DNA of 64,000 nucleotides from Frondihabitans sp. PAMC 28766 (GTDB lineage: Bacteria > Actinomycetota > Actinomycetes > Actinomycetales > Microbacteriaceae). The notes beneath the pieces are model-generated. The model saw only the letters and a program-made list of their open reading frames with translations. It was not told where the DNA came from and did no database searches. Numbering within the stretch: position 1 is the stretch's first letter; each line of letters starts with the position of its first letter. The DNA is taken from contig NZ_CP014513.1 of the NCBI RefSeq assembly GCF_001577365.1, positions 186,001-250,000 of the forward strand, written 5' to 3'. Of the stretch, positions 1 to 8,459 are shown piece after piece. The position numbers and the translations under genes are program-made.

Positions 1-543
1 GGCGGCACCGGGATTCCCGTCCCGGCCGGCGAGGACGGCCTCGACTGGGAAGGCGAGGTGATGGCCTGGGTCGGCTCGCCTCTCGTCGACGCCTCGCCCG
101 ACGAGGCACGCGCGGCCGTGGTCGGCTACTCGACTTTCAACGACGTCACCTCCCGCCGGGCGCAGAAGCAGACGTCGCAGTGGATCATCGGCAAGAACGG
201 CGACCGCTCCGGGCCGGTCGGGCCGATGGTCCCGGCCTTCGAGGTCGGCGACATCCGGGACGGTCTTCACCTCGAGACGCGGGTCAACGGCGAAGTCGTG
301 CAGAGCGGCAACACGACGCAGATGATCTACGGGGTCGGTGAGACTCTCGCCTACATCTCGCAGACGTTCACCGTGAATCCCGGAGATCTGCTGGCGACCG
401 GCACCCCATCCGGTGTCGGCTATGCTCGCACTCCCCCGTGGCTGCTGCACCCCGGGGACGTCGTCGAGGTCGAGATCGAACGACTCGGCACCGTGACGAA
501 CCACATCGTCGACAACGCGGACCGGCGGGCGGCGCTGTCGTGA
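1..543 (+). CDS. FAH-family hydrolase, C-terminal part (5' end outside window)
   Basis: The reading frame is open from base 1, so the start lies upstream; 180 codons of a family usually near 280 are visible. Seen: the GYSTFNDVTSR segment, a GK-x2-D-x4-GP segment, VNGEVVQSGNT, and GDLLATGTPSGVG followed by PGDVVEVEIERLG, the standard C-terminal signature of fumarylacetoacetate hydrolase fold enzymes. Family members cleave C-C bonds in acylpyruvates or act as 2-hydroxyhepta-diene-dioate isomerases or decarboxylases, using a divalent metal. The next gene begins 19 bp downstream on the same strand, so the two are probably co-transcribed. The exact substrate cannot be read from the sequence. Confidence 0.9.
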   Translation, partial: GGTGIPVPAGEDGLDWEGEVMAWVGSPLVDASPDEARAAVVGYSTFNDVTSRRAQKQTSQWIIGKNGDRSGPVGPMVPAFEVGDIRDGLHLETRVNGEVVQSGNTTQMIYGVGETLAYISQTFTVNPGDLLATGTPSGVGYARTPPWLLHPGDVVEVEIERLGTVTNHIVDNADRRAALS

Positions 544-562
544 CGACCGAGGTGTCGACGTC

Positions 563-1429
563 GTGATCCTGGTCACTGCCGCCAACGGAAATCAGGGCAG
601 GACCCTTCTGCCCAAGCTGCTCGCCGCCGGGCACGAGGTCCGCGCGAACGTGCGCTCGGAGGCGTCCGCGGTCGCCCTCCGCGCGGCAGGCGTGACCGAC
701 GTCGTCGTCGGAGACCTCGCGGATCCCGAGATCCTGGCCCGCTCGGTCCGCGACGTCGAGAAGATCTATCACGTGGGGCCGGCGCTGTCGCCGACCGAGC
801 GGGAGACGGGCTTCGCCCTGATCGACGCCGCGCGGGCGGCCGGCGTCCGACACTTCGTCATGAGCTCGGTGCTGCACGCCATCACGACCGACCTCGTGCA
901 GCACGAGGTCAAGCGCGACATCGAAGAGCACCTGCTGTCGTCGGGCCTCACCTTCACTATCCTGCAGCCGACGAACTACATGCTCGCGCACCGCCTCACG
1001 CCGGCCTTCGAGCGCGGTGTCTTCGAGCTGTCCTGGTCGCTCGACCGGCTGCAGTCGCTCGTCGACCCGAACGACGTCACCGACGTGGCGGCGCTGGTGC
1101 TCGGCGACACCGACAGGCACGCGTTCGCGACCTACGAGCTGGCGTCGGCCGGCCGATACTCGGCTCACGATATCGGCGGAATCATCGCGGCCGTCGTCGG
1201 GCACCCCATCGACGTGGTCGAGATCGACGCCGAGACGTTCGCCACGCGAATGGGCGACGCCGGCGAGTACCAGCGACGCGCGATGGACGCGATCAGCGCC
1301 CGCTACAGCTCGCACGACTTCGTCGGCAACCCCAACGTGCTGACGTGGCTGCTCGGCCGGGCTCCCACCTCGTTCGAGGAGTGGGTTCGGCGGCACGACG
1401 AGGCGTACCGCAACTCGTCTAGTCGGTGA
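563..1429 (+). CDS. NmrA-like NAD(P)-binding protein (atypical SDR)
   Basis: 288 aa from a GTG start. The N-terminus carries the Rossmann glycine motif as TAANGNQGR, followed by an NVRSEAS loop where these proteins contact the cofactor ribose. There is no YxxxK active-site pair where a classical SDR would have one, which fits the NmrA/HSCARG group of NAD(P)H sensors or quinone oxidoreductase-like proteins. It follows the FAH-family gene closely and its last 11 bp overlap, tail to tail, the end of the convergent GntR gene. The role could be redox sensing or reduction of a quinone or aldehyde in the same catabolic cluster; this is inference. Confidence 0.8.
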   Translation: MILVTAANGNQGRTLLPKLLAAGHEVRANVRSEASAVALRAAGVTDVVVGDLADPEILARSVRDVEKIYHVGPALSPTERETGFALIDAARAAGVRHFVMSSVLHAITTDLVQHEVKRDIEEHLLSSGLTFTILQPTNYMLAHRLTPAFERGVFELSWSLDRLQSLVDPNDVTDVAALVLGDTDRHAFATYELASAGRYSAHDIGGIIAAVVGHPIDVVEIDAETFATRMGDAGEYQRRAMDAISARYSSHDFVGNPNVLTWLLGRAPTSFEEWVRRHDEAYRNSSSR

Positions 1430-2117
1430 CGAGCAGGCCTGCGTGCTTGTCGACGGCCTGCTTCACGCAAGCGGGATCACCGGCGACGATCGCGTCGACG
1501 AGCTCGCGATGGGTCTCGACTCGGAGGTCGAGCCACTCGGACGCCGTTTCGGGAGCCTCGTCATGCGTGGCCGCGACGGCGTGCTCGCGGACGAATCGTG
1601 TCATGGAGAGATACAGGGCGGACGCGGTCTGATTCGGCGAGATCAAGGCGATCCGCTCGTGGAGATCCCAGTTGGCGAGCAGAAATTGAGTCGTGCCCTT
1701 GACGGCCGCCGCGGTGAGCTTCGCGAGAAGCCGCTTCATGTCGGTGATGTCGCCGGCCGTGCGGTTCTCGGCCGCGTCGACGTCGATGAGGACCTCGAGG
1801 GCATCGCGGACGGCGACCGCCTCGGCGACCGACGCGGGGGCGTCCGTCACGGCGAGGAGGGTGTGCCTGATCCGCACCATGGGCCCCGCGGCGGTGGCGA
1901 AGAGACCGCCGCCCCGGCCCGGACGGATCTCGGCGAGCCCGCGGTCGGCCAGCAGCCGAACGGCCTCCGCCACCGTCGACCGGGCGAAACCGGAACGTTC
2001 GCGAAGCGAGTCGATCGTGCCGATGAGCTCGCCCGGCTTGAACTCGCGATCGAGGATCTGCTGCTCGAGCTCGCTCGCAAGAACGTTCGCGCGCGTCTGG
2101 CCCGCGAAGGAAGTCAT
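1419..2117 (-). CDS. GntR-family regulator with FCD ligand domain
   Basis: 232 aa. Residues about 8-70 form a GntR winged helix (GTIDSLRERSGFARSTVAEA then LADRGLAEIRPGRGGG). Residues about 90-220 fit an FCD domain: the metal-ligand pattern is visible as NWDLHERI, then ETHRELVDAI, then VDKHAGLL. FCD regulators bind small carboxylates with a metal and usually repress a neighbouring catabolic operon. Likely targets are the flanking FAH/NmrA pair or the DUF3500/MDR genes; no operator was identified with certainty. Confidence 0.9.
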   Translation of the reverse strand: MTSFAGQTRANVLASELEQQILDREFKPGELIGTIDSLRERSGFARSTVAEAVRLLADRGLAEIRPGRGGGLFATAAGPMVRIRHTLLAVTDAPASVAEAVAVRDALEVLIDVDAAENRTAGDITDMKRLLAKLTAAAVKGTTQFLLANWDLHERIALISPNQTASALYLSMTRFVREHAVAATHDEAPETASEWLDLRVETHRELVDAIVAGDPACVKQAVDKHAGLLVTD

Positions 2118-2169
2118 GACGTCACCCTAACAATCATCGCAACCGTTCTGCGCCTTCCCTCGAGGTCGT

Positions 2170-3354
2170 TCACCACGACCAGTCGTTCGCCTGGAGGTCG
2201 GTGCCCTCGCTGGACGTCGTCCTGGTCGAGAGGTGCGACCCGACCTGGTCGACGTGCGCGGCGTAACGACGTAGCGAGTCGTCGCCGAAGTCGTGGTCGA
2301 AATCGCGGATGACCGAATGCAGGTGGTTGCCGCTGTCGACCGCGTTCACCAGTTCGACGAGGAGGGAGCGCGTGTGGATGCGGAAGTAGTGCGGGGTTCC
2401 GCGATCCTGCCCGCCCGCCCACGCGAAGTGGACGTGCGCGGGGCCGTCGGCGTCGAGCCGCGCGCGGTACTCGAAGGCGTCGGGGAGACGCCCGAGGAAG
2501 GTGTCGAGCAGGGCGTCGAGGATGGCGCGCTGGCGGTCGTCCAGACGCTCGGCGGAGATGCCGGATGGGGCGTCGCGCACGAAGGCCAGTGCCCTCCGAT
2601 CGGCCGTCGTGATCTGGTATTGCGGCATCCCCAGGTCGTAGTGGTCGGGATACTCCAGAGCGCCGATGCGAGGCACCTGACGGGTGACGAAGTCGGCGGG
2701 GGCGACGTCGTGGATGACGGCCGCCGAGCGCTGCTCGTCGTCGAGGGAGCCGAGCAGCTCGAAGCCGAGACCTTCGTCGGCGGCCAGGGGGTTGAGCACG
2801 CCGGCATCCAGGGTCGGCTGCTGCCCGAGGGCGCTCGGGGTCGCCGAGATCCATCGCTGGTTGACGATGGTGATGTTCACGCAGACGTGGTGGCCGAGGA
2901 ATCGGAACGACCAGGTGTCTTCGAAGCCCGGCCGCCCGAAGACGCTGAAGAAGTAGGTGTCGGACGTCCGCCACAGGGGTGCTGCGATCCCCAGGAAGTC
3001 GGCCTCTCGCGCGCGGAGGACGTGCTCGAGCTGCATGATCGCGAGAATCTTCGTGTAGACCTCGTAGGAGACGGACATCCGGACCAGTTCGAGCACGACC
3101 ACCTTCTGGTGGCGATCGAGGTTGTGCAGCGACACCCCGATGCGGTCGGGCTTCGGGATGATGTCCCAGTCGAGCCGTCGATCGTCGTCGAAGCCGAAGA
3201 GGGCCGCGGACTTCTGCTCGGCAGAGAGGGTGTCGATGAGCCCGATCACGCCGACGAGGAGCTTCTGAATCGTCTCGGCGTGCTCGTGTGCCGGCTCCTG
3301 CGTCGGCACGTCGAGGCGGGTGCGGATGAGTGCCGGAGAATCGTCGTTGATCAC
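2170..3354 (-). CDS. DUF3500-family protein
   Basis: 394 aa from the GTG at 3354. An in-frame start further upstream (3447) exists, but it would place the promoter at 3361-3389 inside the gene, so I prefer 3354. Features are FGFDDDRRLDWDIIPKPDR near the N-terminus, a central HHVCVNITIVN stretch, and HVHFAWAGGQDRGTPHYFR followed by IHTRSLLVEL near the C-terminus. This matches my memory of the DUF3500 family, whose function is unknown; the HHxC and HxHF residues look like potential metal ligands. It has no signal peptide and is divergent from the MDR oxidoreductase. Confidence 0.75.
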   Translation of the reverse strand: MINDDSPALIRTRLDVPTQEPAHEHAETIQKLLVGVIGLIDTLSAEQKSAALFGFDDDRRLDWDIIPKPDRIGVSLHNLDRHQKVVVLELVRMSVSYEVYTKILAIMQLEHVLRAREADFLGIAAPLWRTSDTYFFSVFGRPGFEDTWSFRFLGHHVCVNITIVNQRWISATPSALGQQPTLDAGVLNPLAADEGLGFELLGSLDDEQRSAAVIHDVAPADFVTRQVPRIGALEYPDHYDLGMPQYQITTADRRALAFVRDAPSGISAERLDDRQRAILDALLDTFLGRLPDAFEYRARLDADGPAHVHFAWAGGQDRGTPHYFRIHTRSLLVELVNAVDSGNHLHSVIRDFDHDFGDDSLRRYAAHVDQVGSHLSTRTTSSEGTDLQANDWSW

Positions 3355-3360
3355 GGAAAC

Positions 3361-3389
3361 ATCATAAAGGTTCGGTACTTTACTGACAA
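3361..3389 (-). promoter_or_regulatory. Sigma-70-type promoter giving a leaderless DUF3500 mRNA
   Basis: On the minus strand TTGTCA (3389-3384), a 17-bp spacer and TATGAT (3366-3361) are followed by only 6 bases before the GTG at 3354. Transcription would start on or next to the start codon, so no ribosome-binding site is expected, and none is seen. Confidence 0.65.
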
Positions 3390-3403
3390 GGCCGACGACA
3401 TGC

Positions 3404-3433
3404 TTGACACTCGCGGGGCACCGTCCGCATAAT
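3404..3433 (+). promoter_or_regulatory. Sigma-70-type promoter of the MDR/flavin monooxygenase genes
   Basis: TTGACA at 3404-3409, an 18-bp spacer and CATAAT at 3428-3433. A start near 3440 would give a leader of about 38 nt containing AAGGAAG (3466-3472), 5 bases before the GTG at 3478. It is back to back with the promoter at 3361-3389, so one regulator binding here could control both directions. Confidence 0.65.
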
Positions 3434-3477
3434 CGGAAAACATCCAAACCGTAGCGATATTAAGCAAGGAAGCTCGA

Positions 3478-4521
3478 GTGCAGTCGACGGATGCCGTGTT
3501 CGCCGCAGAAGCCTCGACAGGCGCTCCTCCTGTTCGGGCGGCGCTGGTGGACGCCCCCGGGGCAGAACCGCACCTCGGGGCCGTGGTGCTGGCGCCCCGC
3601 CGCCCCGGCTTCACCCGGCTGAGTGTGATCGCCGCGCCGCTCAATCCACTCGACCTGCTCATCGCTTCCGGCGGCTTCCACTCGGCTCGCCACGAGTCGC
3701 CCTACGTGCCGGGATCCGAGTGCGTGGGCGTCGTCCTCGAGTCCGAGCGGTTCGAAGTCGGTGCGGTCGTCTACGCGGAGTGCCACGCCTCTCCGGAGCT
3801 TCCCGGTGCATTGGCCGCCGAAGTCGTCGTACCGGACGACGACCTCCTGGTGCTGCCTGGCGAAGCCGACCCGATCCTGTCCGCGGCCGTCGGCAATTCG
3901 GGCGTCGCCGCCTACCTGCCGCTGATCGATGTCGCTCGGCTGGAGGCCGGCGAGACGGTGCTGGTGCTCGGCGCGACCGGCTCCGTCGGGCGGCTGGCCC
4001 TGCAGATCGCACACCTGCACGGCGCCGGGCGCGTGATCGGTATCGCCCGGGACGCCGAGGCGCTGCAGGATCTCCTCAGGCTCGGCGCCGATGCCGTGGT
4101 CGAGCTCCGCCACGGTGAGAGCGCCGAGTCGCTCGCACGTCGCATCGGCGAGGTCGCCCCCTCGGTCGACGTCGTGCTCGACGGCCTGTACGGCGTGCCG
4201 CTCGAGGCCGCTCTCCAGGTCTGCGCGCCGCGAGCCCGCCTCGTCAACATCGGCAACCCGACCTCGGCGACCATCACTCTCGCCGCCGGTCTCCTCCGCG
4301 GCAAGCGCATCACCCTGTCGGGGTTCGCGGGGCTCCACACGCCTCTCCGCGACAAGAGGCCGGCCTTGACCTGGCTCTGGGAGGCGCTCCGCCACGGAGA
4401 TCTCGACGTGTCGGTCGCCACGATCCTGCTCGAGGAGTTGCCGGCCGCGTGGCGAGCGCAGTCGAACTCCCCGCACACCAAATACGTCGTCGTCCCCCAC
4501 CAGAAACCGTCGAGGAAGTAA
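3478..4521 (+). CDS. MDR-family NAD(P)-dependent oxidoreductase (quinone reductase-like)
   Basis: 347 aa from a GTG with a good RBS. The N-terminal GroES-like domain has VIAAPLNPLDLLIASG and VPGSECVGVV; the Rossmann fold starts at LVLGATGSVGRLALQ. The zinc-ligand pattern of true alcohol dehydrogenases is absent, as in quinone oxidoreductase and enoyl reductase branches. The stop is followed after 5 bp by the next start, with GAGGAAG inside the 3' end serving as that RBS, so the genes are co-transcribed. Pairing with a flavin monooxygenase suggests a small aromatic or steroid-like substrate; this is inferred. Confidence 0.85.
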   Translation: MQSTDAVFAAEASTGAPPVRAALVDAPGAEPHLGAVVLAPRRPGFTRLSVIAAPLNPLDLLIASGGFHSARHESPYVPGSECVGVVLESERFEVGAVVYAECHASPELPGALAAEVVVPDDDLLVLPGEADPILSAAVGNSGVAAYLPLIDVARLEAGETVLVLGATGSVGRLALQIAHLHGAGRVIGIARDAEALQDLLRLGADAVVELRHGESAESLARRIGEVAPSVDVVLDGLYGVPLEAALQVCAPRARLVNIGNPTSATITLAAGLLRGKRITLSGFAGLHTPLRDKRPALTWLWEALRHGDLDVSVATILLEELPAAWRAQSNSPHTKYVVVPHQKPSRK

Positions 4522-4526
4522 GCCCC

Positions 4527-5795
4527 ATGACCACCACCAGCGACACAGCCGAGAAGACGGCCACGATCATCGAGAAGGTGCGCGAGCTGGGGCCCACGCT
4601 GCGCGAGCGAGCAGTCGACGCCGAGCGCGCAGGTCGCCACTCCGACGACACCATCGCCGCGATCCATGCCACCGGCGCCTTCGACGTCGCGAGCCCCGCC
4701 GAATACGGCGGCTATGAGCTCACGGTGCGACAGCAGCTGGACGTCGTGTCCGAGGTGTCGAAGTGGGACGGCTCTGCCGGCTGGAGTGTCTGGTCGGGGG
4801 CATCGACCGACTGGATCCCCGCCGGCATGGGCCCCCGGGTTCTCGAGGAGGTCTACGGGCCGGAGTGGGTGGGGCCCCGGGTCGCCGGCTCGAGCCACTT
4901 CCCGTCGTCGCGCGGGCGGGCGAAACGAGTGCCCGGCGGCTGGATCGTCTCCGGCGGCCCCTGGACGTTCGGCAGCGGTGCCCTGTGGTCGCCGTTCACC
5001 AACCTCGGCTGCATCGCCGACGAGGGCGACGGGCCCTTCCTGGTCGGCCTGCAGGTGCCGCGTTCCGACCTCCGCTTCCTCGACGACTGGAAGGTCGCCG
5101 GCATGCGGGCGACGGGCAGCGTCTCGGTCACGATCGAGGGCGACGAGCTCTTCGTGCCCGCGTATCGCGGCGTCGACTTCCGTGAGATCGCGTCAGGCTC
5201 GATCGAGAGCGGCCTGGCGGGCTCCCTGTGGAAGACCTCTTCTCTCGGCTGGTCGTTCAGCACCATGGCGGGCATGTCGATCGGCATCGCCCAGGGCGCG
5301 CTCGACCGCTTCCTCGAACGCTCGGCCGGCCGCCCGATCCGAGGCACCACCTACAAGAACCAGCTCGAGGCCCCCCTCACGCACCTGATGCTCGCCGAGG
5401 TCCACTCGAAGATCCAGTCGGCGCTGCTGATGACGCGAGCCAATGCGGAGGAGACCGATCGGCTGGGCGAGCTGGCGGCAGCCGGGGCACCCGTCGACGG
5501 CGAGTACATGCAGCTCTTCAGCGCCCGCGTCCTGCTCGAGACCGCGTACGCCGCCCGGTGGTGCGCCGAGGCGATCGAGCTGCTGCAACGCAACTCGGGA
5601 TCGACCGCGATCATGGACTTCGAGCCGATCCAGCGCTCGTGGCGAGACGCTCGCATCATCACGCTGCACGGCGCCTTGAACCTCGAAGCACTCTCCGAGA
5701 ACTACGGGCGGCTGATGGCCGGATTCCAGCCGCACCAGTTCGCCGGCATCACCACCCTGGACCGGTTCGCGCCGACCCGGGTGATGAGCGGGTGA
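4527..5795 (+). CDS. Acyl-CoA-dehydrogenase-fold flavin monooxygenase (HsaA/HpaB-like oxygenase)
   Basis: 422 aa. The ATG at 4527 is chosen over an in-frame GTG 78 bp upstream because of the GAGGAAG RBS in the end of the preceding gene. The N-terminal helices (IHATGAFDVASPAEYGGYEL), the beta domain (KRVPGGWIVSGGPWTFGSG, then VPRSDLRFLDDWKVAGMRATGS) and a C-terminal helical bundle fit group D two-component flavin monooxygenases such as HsaA. The catalytic Glu region of acyl-CoA dehydrogenases is not recognisable. These oxygenases need FMNH2 from a separate reductase; none is encoded in this window, so it must come from elsewhere. Confidence 0.8.
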   Translation: MTTTSDTAEKTATIIEKVRELGPTLRERAVDAERAGRHSDDTIAAIHATGAFDVASPAEYGGYELTVRQQLDVVSEVSKWDGSAGWSVWSGASTDWIPAGMGPRVLEEVYGPEWVGPRVAGSSHFPSSRGRAKRVPGGWIVSGGPWTFGSGALWSPFTNLGCIADEGDGPFLVGLQVPRSDLRFLDDWKVAGMRATGSVSVTIEGDELFVPAYRGVDFREIASGSIESGLAGSLWKTSSLGWSFSTMAGMSIGIAQGALDRFLERSAGRPIRGTTYKNQLEAPLTHLMLAEVHSKIQSALLMTRANAEETDRLGELAAAGAPVDGEYMQLFSARVLLETAYAARWCAEAIELLQRNSGSTAIMDFEPIQRSWRDARIITLHGALNLEALSENYGRLMAGFQPHQFAGITTLDRFAPTRVMSG

Positions 5796-5848
5796 TTGCC
5801 GATCCGGATCGAGGCACAGGCCCCCGTGCGCGGATAATGGTCCGCGAC

Positions 5849-6079
5849 ATGCACAGCAACTGGTTTCTGATTCCGTTCGGCGTCGTGTTCGCCGCCATCG
5901 GGGCCATGAACGTCGTCAATCCCCGGATGGCCTTCCGGATGAACAGGTGGCAGTACAAGAACAAGGAAGCCTTCGAGCCGAGCAATGCAGCACTCGTCAT
6001 GGCACGCGTGACCGGCTGTATCGCCATCGCTGTCGGAATCGGGCTCCTCGTCTTCGGCATCGTCTCGGTCACGAGCTAG
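5849..6079 (+). CDS. Small two-helix membrane protein with RWQYKN-x-EA-x-EPS motif (DUF6199-like)
   Basis: 76 aa from the ATG at 5849; an alternative in-frame ATG at 5837 adds four residues. The first membrane helix is about residues 5-22 and the second about 53-72. Between them sits a conserved-looking cytosolic loop, NPRMAFRMNRWQYKN then EAFEPSNA. I recall this loop from small actinobacterial membrane proteins of unknown role grouped as DUF6199; that link is from memory. GATAAT at 5833-5838 might be a -10 box, but I see no matching -35. Confidence 0.7.
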   Translation: MHSNWFLIPFGVVFAAIGAMNVVNPRMAFRMNRWQYKNKEAFEPSNAALVMARVTGCIAIAVGIGLLVFGIVSVTS

Positions 6080-6118
6080 GCAGGTGGCCCGATGTCCATT
6101 CGGCAGGATCGCCGACGA

Positions 6119-7003
6119 TCAGCTCGGGAGAGCCTCGCCGTTCTCGTCGAGGTAGTCCCGCCACGACCGCGTGGGGCTCCAGCCGAGCAGCTCGCGCGCC
6201 TTCTTCGTCGAGATGCCTGACGCGTCGACCCGGTCAAGGGGACGCAACTCGATCCGGTCGCCATAGAAGCGGTGCAGGATCTCCGCGAAGTCATGCCCTC
6301 CGGCGTTGTCCGGCGACGCGATGTAGAACACCTCGTGCCCCGGCAGATCCGATTCGGCGGCGAGCACGAGAGCGTCGGCGAGGTCGTAGACGTCGATGTA
6401 GCTCCAGAGGTTGGCGCTGAGGTTCGACGGGTCGCGCACCTGCTTGCCGAGGTTCGACTCGTAGTTGTCCTCGTTGTGGACGGTGCTCGGCCGGATCGAG
6501 ATCGCGCGGATGTCCGAGCGCTCGACGGCCGCGTCCATGAGCTGCTCGCCGAACGACTTCGACAGGGCGTAGGGATCCTGGGGATGCAGCGGATGCTGCT
6601 CGTCGACGGGTGCGTAGTCGGGAAGGAACGGCCGCTCGGGGAAGAAGTTGCCGACGATGCTCTCGCTCGACACGTTCACGAACCGCTTCACGCCGAAGCG
6701 GACTGCCGCCTCGATCAGGTTGAACGTCGACATGAGGTTGGTCTGGAAGACGACGTGCGGCGGGTTGCCGGTCGGCTGCGGGATCGCGGCCACGTGGACG
6801 ACGACGTCGGCCCCCGCGACGACCGCGTAGGCCGAGCCGGCGTCGGTGAGGTCGGCCATCATGTACCGGCCGGGCACGACGACCCCGGCGTCGAAGACCG
6901 GCCGCACGAGGTCGATCCCCAGCACGTCGTGGCCCGCGTCGACGAACGCTTGAACGGTCGCGCGGCCCACTTTGCCGCGGGACCCCGTGATGACGACGCG
7001 CAC
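6119..7003 (-). CDS. NAD-dependent epimerase/dehydratase (extended SDR)
   Basis: 294 aa from the GTG at 7003. The glycine motif is ITGSRGKVGRATVQAF at the N-terminus; the catalytic elements are VSSES (about residue 113) and YALSK (Y-x3-K, about residue 146). Length and order fit UDP-sugar epimerases and related uronate dehydrogenases. Its RBS, GAGGAG, lies inside the 3' end of the small acidic-protein gene just upstream (stop at 7006), so the two form one transcription unit. Sugar nucleotide, uronate and NAD-dependent lactone routes all remain possible. Confidence 0.85.
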   Translation of the reverse strand: MRVVITGSRGKVGRATVQAFVDAGHDVLGIDLVRPVFDAGVVVPGRYMMADLTDAGSAYAVVAGADVVVHVAAIPQPTGNPPHVVFQTNLMSTFNLIEAAVRFGVKRFVNVSSESIVGNFFPERPFLPDYAPVDEQHPLHPQDPYALSKSFGEQLMDAAVERSDIRAISIRPSTVHNEDNYESNLGKQVRDPSNLSANLWSYIDVYDLADALVLAAESDLPGHEVFYIASPDNAGGHDFAEILHRFYGDRIELRPLDRVDASGISTKKARELLGWSPTRSWRDYLDENGEALPS

Positions 7004-7005
7004 GG

Positions 7006-7272
7006 CTACTCCTCGCCGGGCTTGGGGTGACCGGGGATCGAGTCGCCCGACAGGTTGAGCTCGGAGGGGTCGACTTCGATGTCTCCCCCGTCGTCCGGGC
7101 CTCCCGTGCCGGGAAGGGCCTTGATGTCGTCGAGGTCTGTGTCGGCGTCGACAGCGGCCGACTCGGCGATCGGCGAATCCTGGAGATCCTCGGTGGCAGC
7201 CTCGGAGCGAGGGCTGTCGGCGGTCGGGTCGTCGTCGTTGCCGTGATCGGCGCGTGATGCGGCGGTGTCCAT
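7006..7272 (-). CDS. Small acidic, probably disordered protein
   Basis: 88 aa from the ATG at 7272, chosen because GGAGG lies 4 bases upstream; an upstream in-frame start at 7314 has no RBS. The protein is rich in Asp, Glu, Ser, Pro and Gly, with no membrane segment or known domain (DADTDLDDIKALPGTGGPDD, then DIEVDPSELNLSGDS). Its stop is 2 bp before the epimerase start. I do not recognise the family; similar short acidic proteins are common hypotheticals in actinobacteria. Confidence 0.65.
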   Translation of the reverse strand: MDTAASRADHGNDDDPTADSPRSEAATEDLQDSPIAESAAVDADTDLDDIKALPGTGGPDDGGDIEVDPSELNLSGDSIPGHPKPGEE

Positions 7273-7365
7273 GGGGCCTCCTGTCGGCGAATGCCCGTCG
7301 AACAGTAGGCGCACCGCCCCGGCGTCAATCAGGAACGTCCGCGCCCCTGGCTTGGAACCAGCCGA

Positions 7366-8034
7366 TCAGGGGCCGCCGAGCCAGTGATCGATGCGGTGGT
7401 GGTCGGGCGCGAACCCGTTCGCCACACCCCACAGCACCGCCTGCGTGCGGCTCGTGGCACCGATCTTGCGGTAGACCGAGCGGATGTACGACTTCACCGT
7501 GTTCGGGCTGAGATAGGTCAGGCGCGCGACATCCGCGTTGCTCTTGCCCTGGGTGATCAGGGCCAGGATCTCCGACTCCCGGTCGGTGATCCCGTCGACT
7601 CGGCCCGGCCAGTCCAAGCCTGGTGCGCTCGGAGCACGTCGTGTCGGCGAGCTGACGACGATCTCGCCTCGGGCCACGGCCTCCAGCGCTTCGACGAGCT
7701 GCTTCGCGGGCAGCGTCTTCGACAGGTAGCCGTGCACCCCCTCGGCGAGGGCCGCCGCGACGAGCTCGGGCTGGAAGTTCCAGGTGTAGACGACCACGTG
7801 ACGGGCCCGCGGGTTCTTCACGAGCTCGGCGATCTCGTGGTGGTCCGACTCGGGTTGCGCGAAGGAGTCGTAGAGCACCAGGTCGATCGAGTCGTCGAGA
7901 GTCGCGTTCGCGTCGATCTCCGATACGAGCACGCGGTCGCGATATCGGTCGAACATGTGCGCGAGGCCCGTGAGGACCACGTCGTAGTCGTCGACGAGTG
8001 TCACTGTCAGCGGTCGAGTCTGCGTCGTGGTCAT
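7366..8034 (-). CDS. LuxR/NarL-type response regulator (orphan)
   Basis: 222 aa from the ATG at 8034. Receiver domain at residues about 10-125: acidic pair in LVDDYD, phospho-acceptor Asp in LVLYDSF, Thr in VVVYTWN and Lys in GYLSKTL. C-terminal LuxR HTH about residues 150-215 with ITDRESEILALITQGKSNAD and LSPNTVKSYIRSVYRKIG. No histidine kinase gene is adjacent. It is divergent from the GlsB-like membrane-protein gene; the shared intergenic region carries a perfect inverted repeat (8056-8075) that could be an operator. Confidence 0.9.
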   Translation of the reverse strand: MTTTQTRPLTVTLVDDYDVVLTGLAHMFDRYRDRVLVSEIDANATLDDSIDLVLYDSFAQPESDHHEIAELVKNPRARHVVVYTWNFQPELVAAALAEGVHGYLSKTLPAKQLVEALEAVARGEIVVSSPTRRAPSAPGLDWPGRVDGITDRESEILALITQGKSNADVARLTYLSPNTVKSYIRSVYRKIGATSRTQAVLWGVANGFAPDHHRIDHWLGGP

Positions 8035-8055
8035 GACTTCAGCATTCCACCCCCA

Positions 8056-8075
8056 GGGGTGTGATGGCACACCCC
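8056..8075. promoter_or_regulatory. Inverted repeat between LuxR regulator and GlsB-like gene
   Basis: GGGGTGTG-ATGG-CACACCCC, a perfect 8-bp palindrome with a 4-bp spacer, 22 bp upstream of the regulator start and 85 bp from the divergent gene. A candidate operator; the binding protein is unknown. Confidence 0.45.
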
Positions 8076-8159
8076 GGGGGGTGGTTGAGTCGACCCGTCG
8101 CCTGAACGGCGGCTCACCTCCGACCGGTGGTGCAACCGCAACGAAAGGGGAACCCTCCC

Positions 8160-8444
8160 ATGTCCATCCTCGGCCTCATCATCAGCCTGCTCGTCGTCGG
8201 CCTCATCGCCGGCTTCATCGCCCGCGCCGTCGTGCCCGGCCGCCAGCACCTCTCGATCCCGATGACCATCCTGCTGGGAATCATCGGCTCGTTCGTCGGC
8301 GGCTTCCTCGGCTTCGTGCTCTTCCACCACGACGCCATGGACGGCTTCTTCCAGCCCGCCGGCATCATCGGCTCGATCATCGGCGCCATCATCGTCCTCG
8401 TCATCTACATCAACGTCGGCGGACGCCGCCGCGTCACCCGCTAG
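8160..8444 (+). CDS. GlsB/YeaQ/YmgE-family stress-response membrane protein
   Basis: 94 aa from the ATG at 8160 with AAAGGGG upstream. Three membrane segments: residues about 2-24 (ILGLIISLLVVGLIAGFIA), 34-56 (MTILLGIIGSFVGGFLGFVL) and 68-86 (GIIGSIIGAIIVLVIYI), separated by short polar loops. This matches the transglycosylase-associated/GlsB family by length and Gly-rich helices. Family members respond to general or cell-wall stress, but their molecular function is not settled. It ends in RRRVTR and is followed 15 bp later by a terminator. Confidence 0.85.
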   Translation: MSILGLIISLLVVGLIAGFIARAVVPGRQHLSIPMTILLGIIGSFVGGFLGFVLFHHDAMDGFFQPAGIIGSIIGAIIVLVIYINVGGRRRVTR

Positions 8445-8459
8445 ACCCCGACCGACCGA

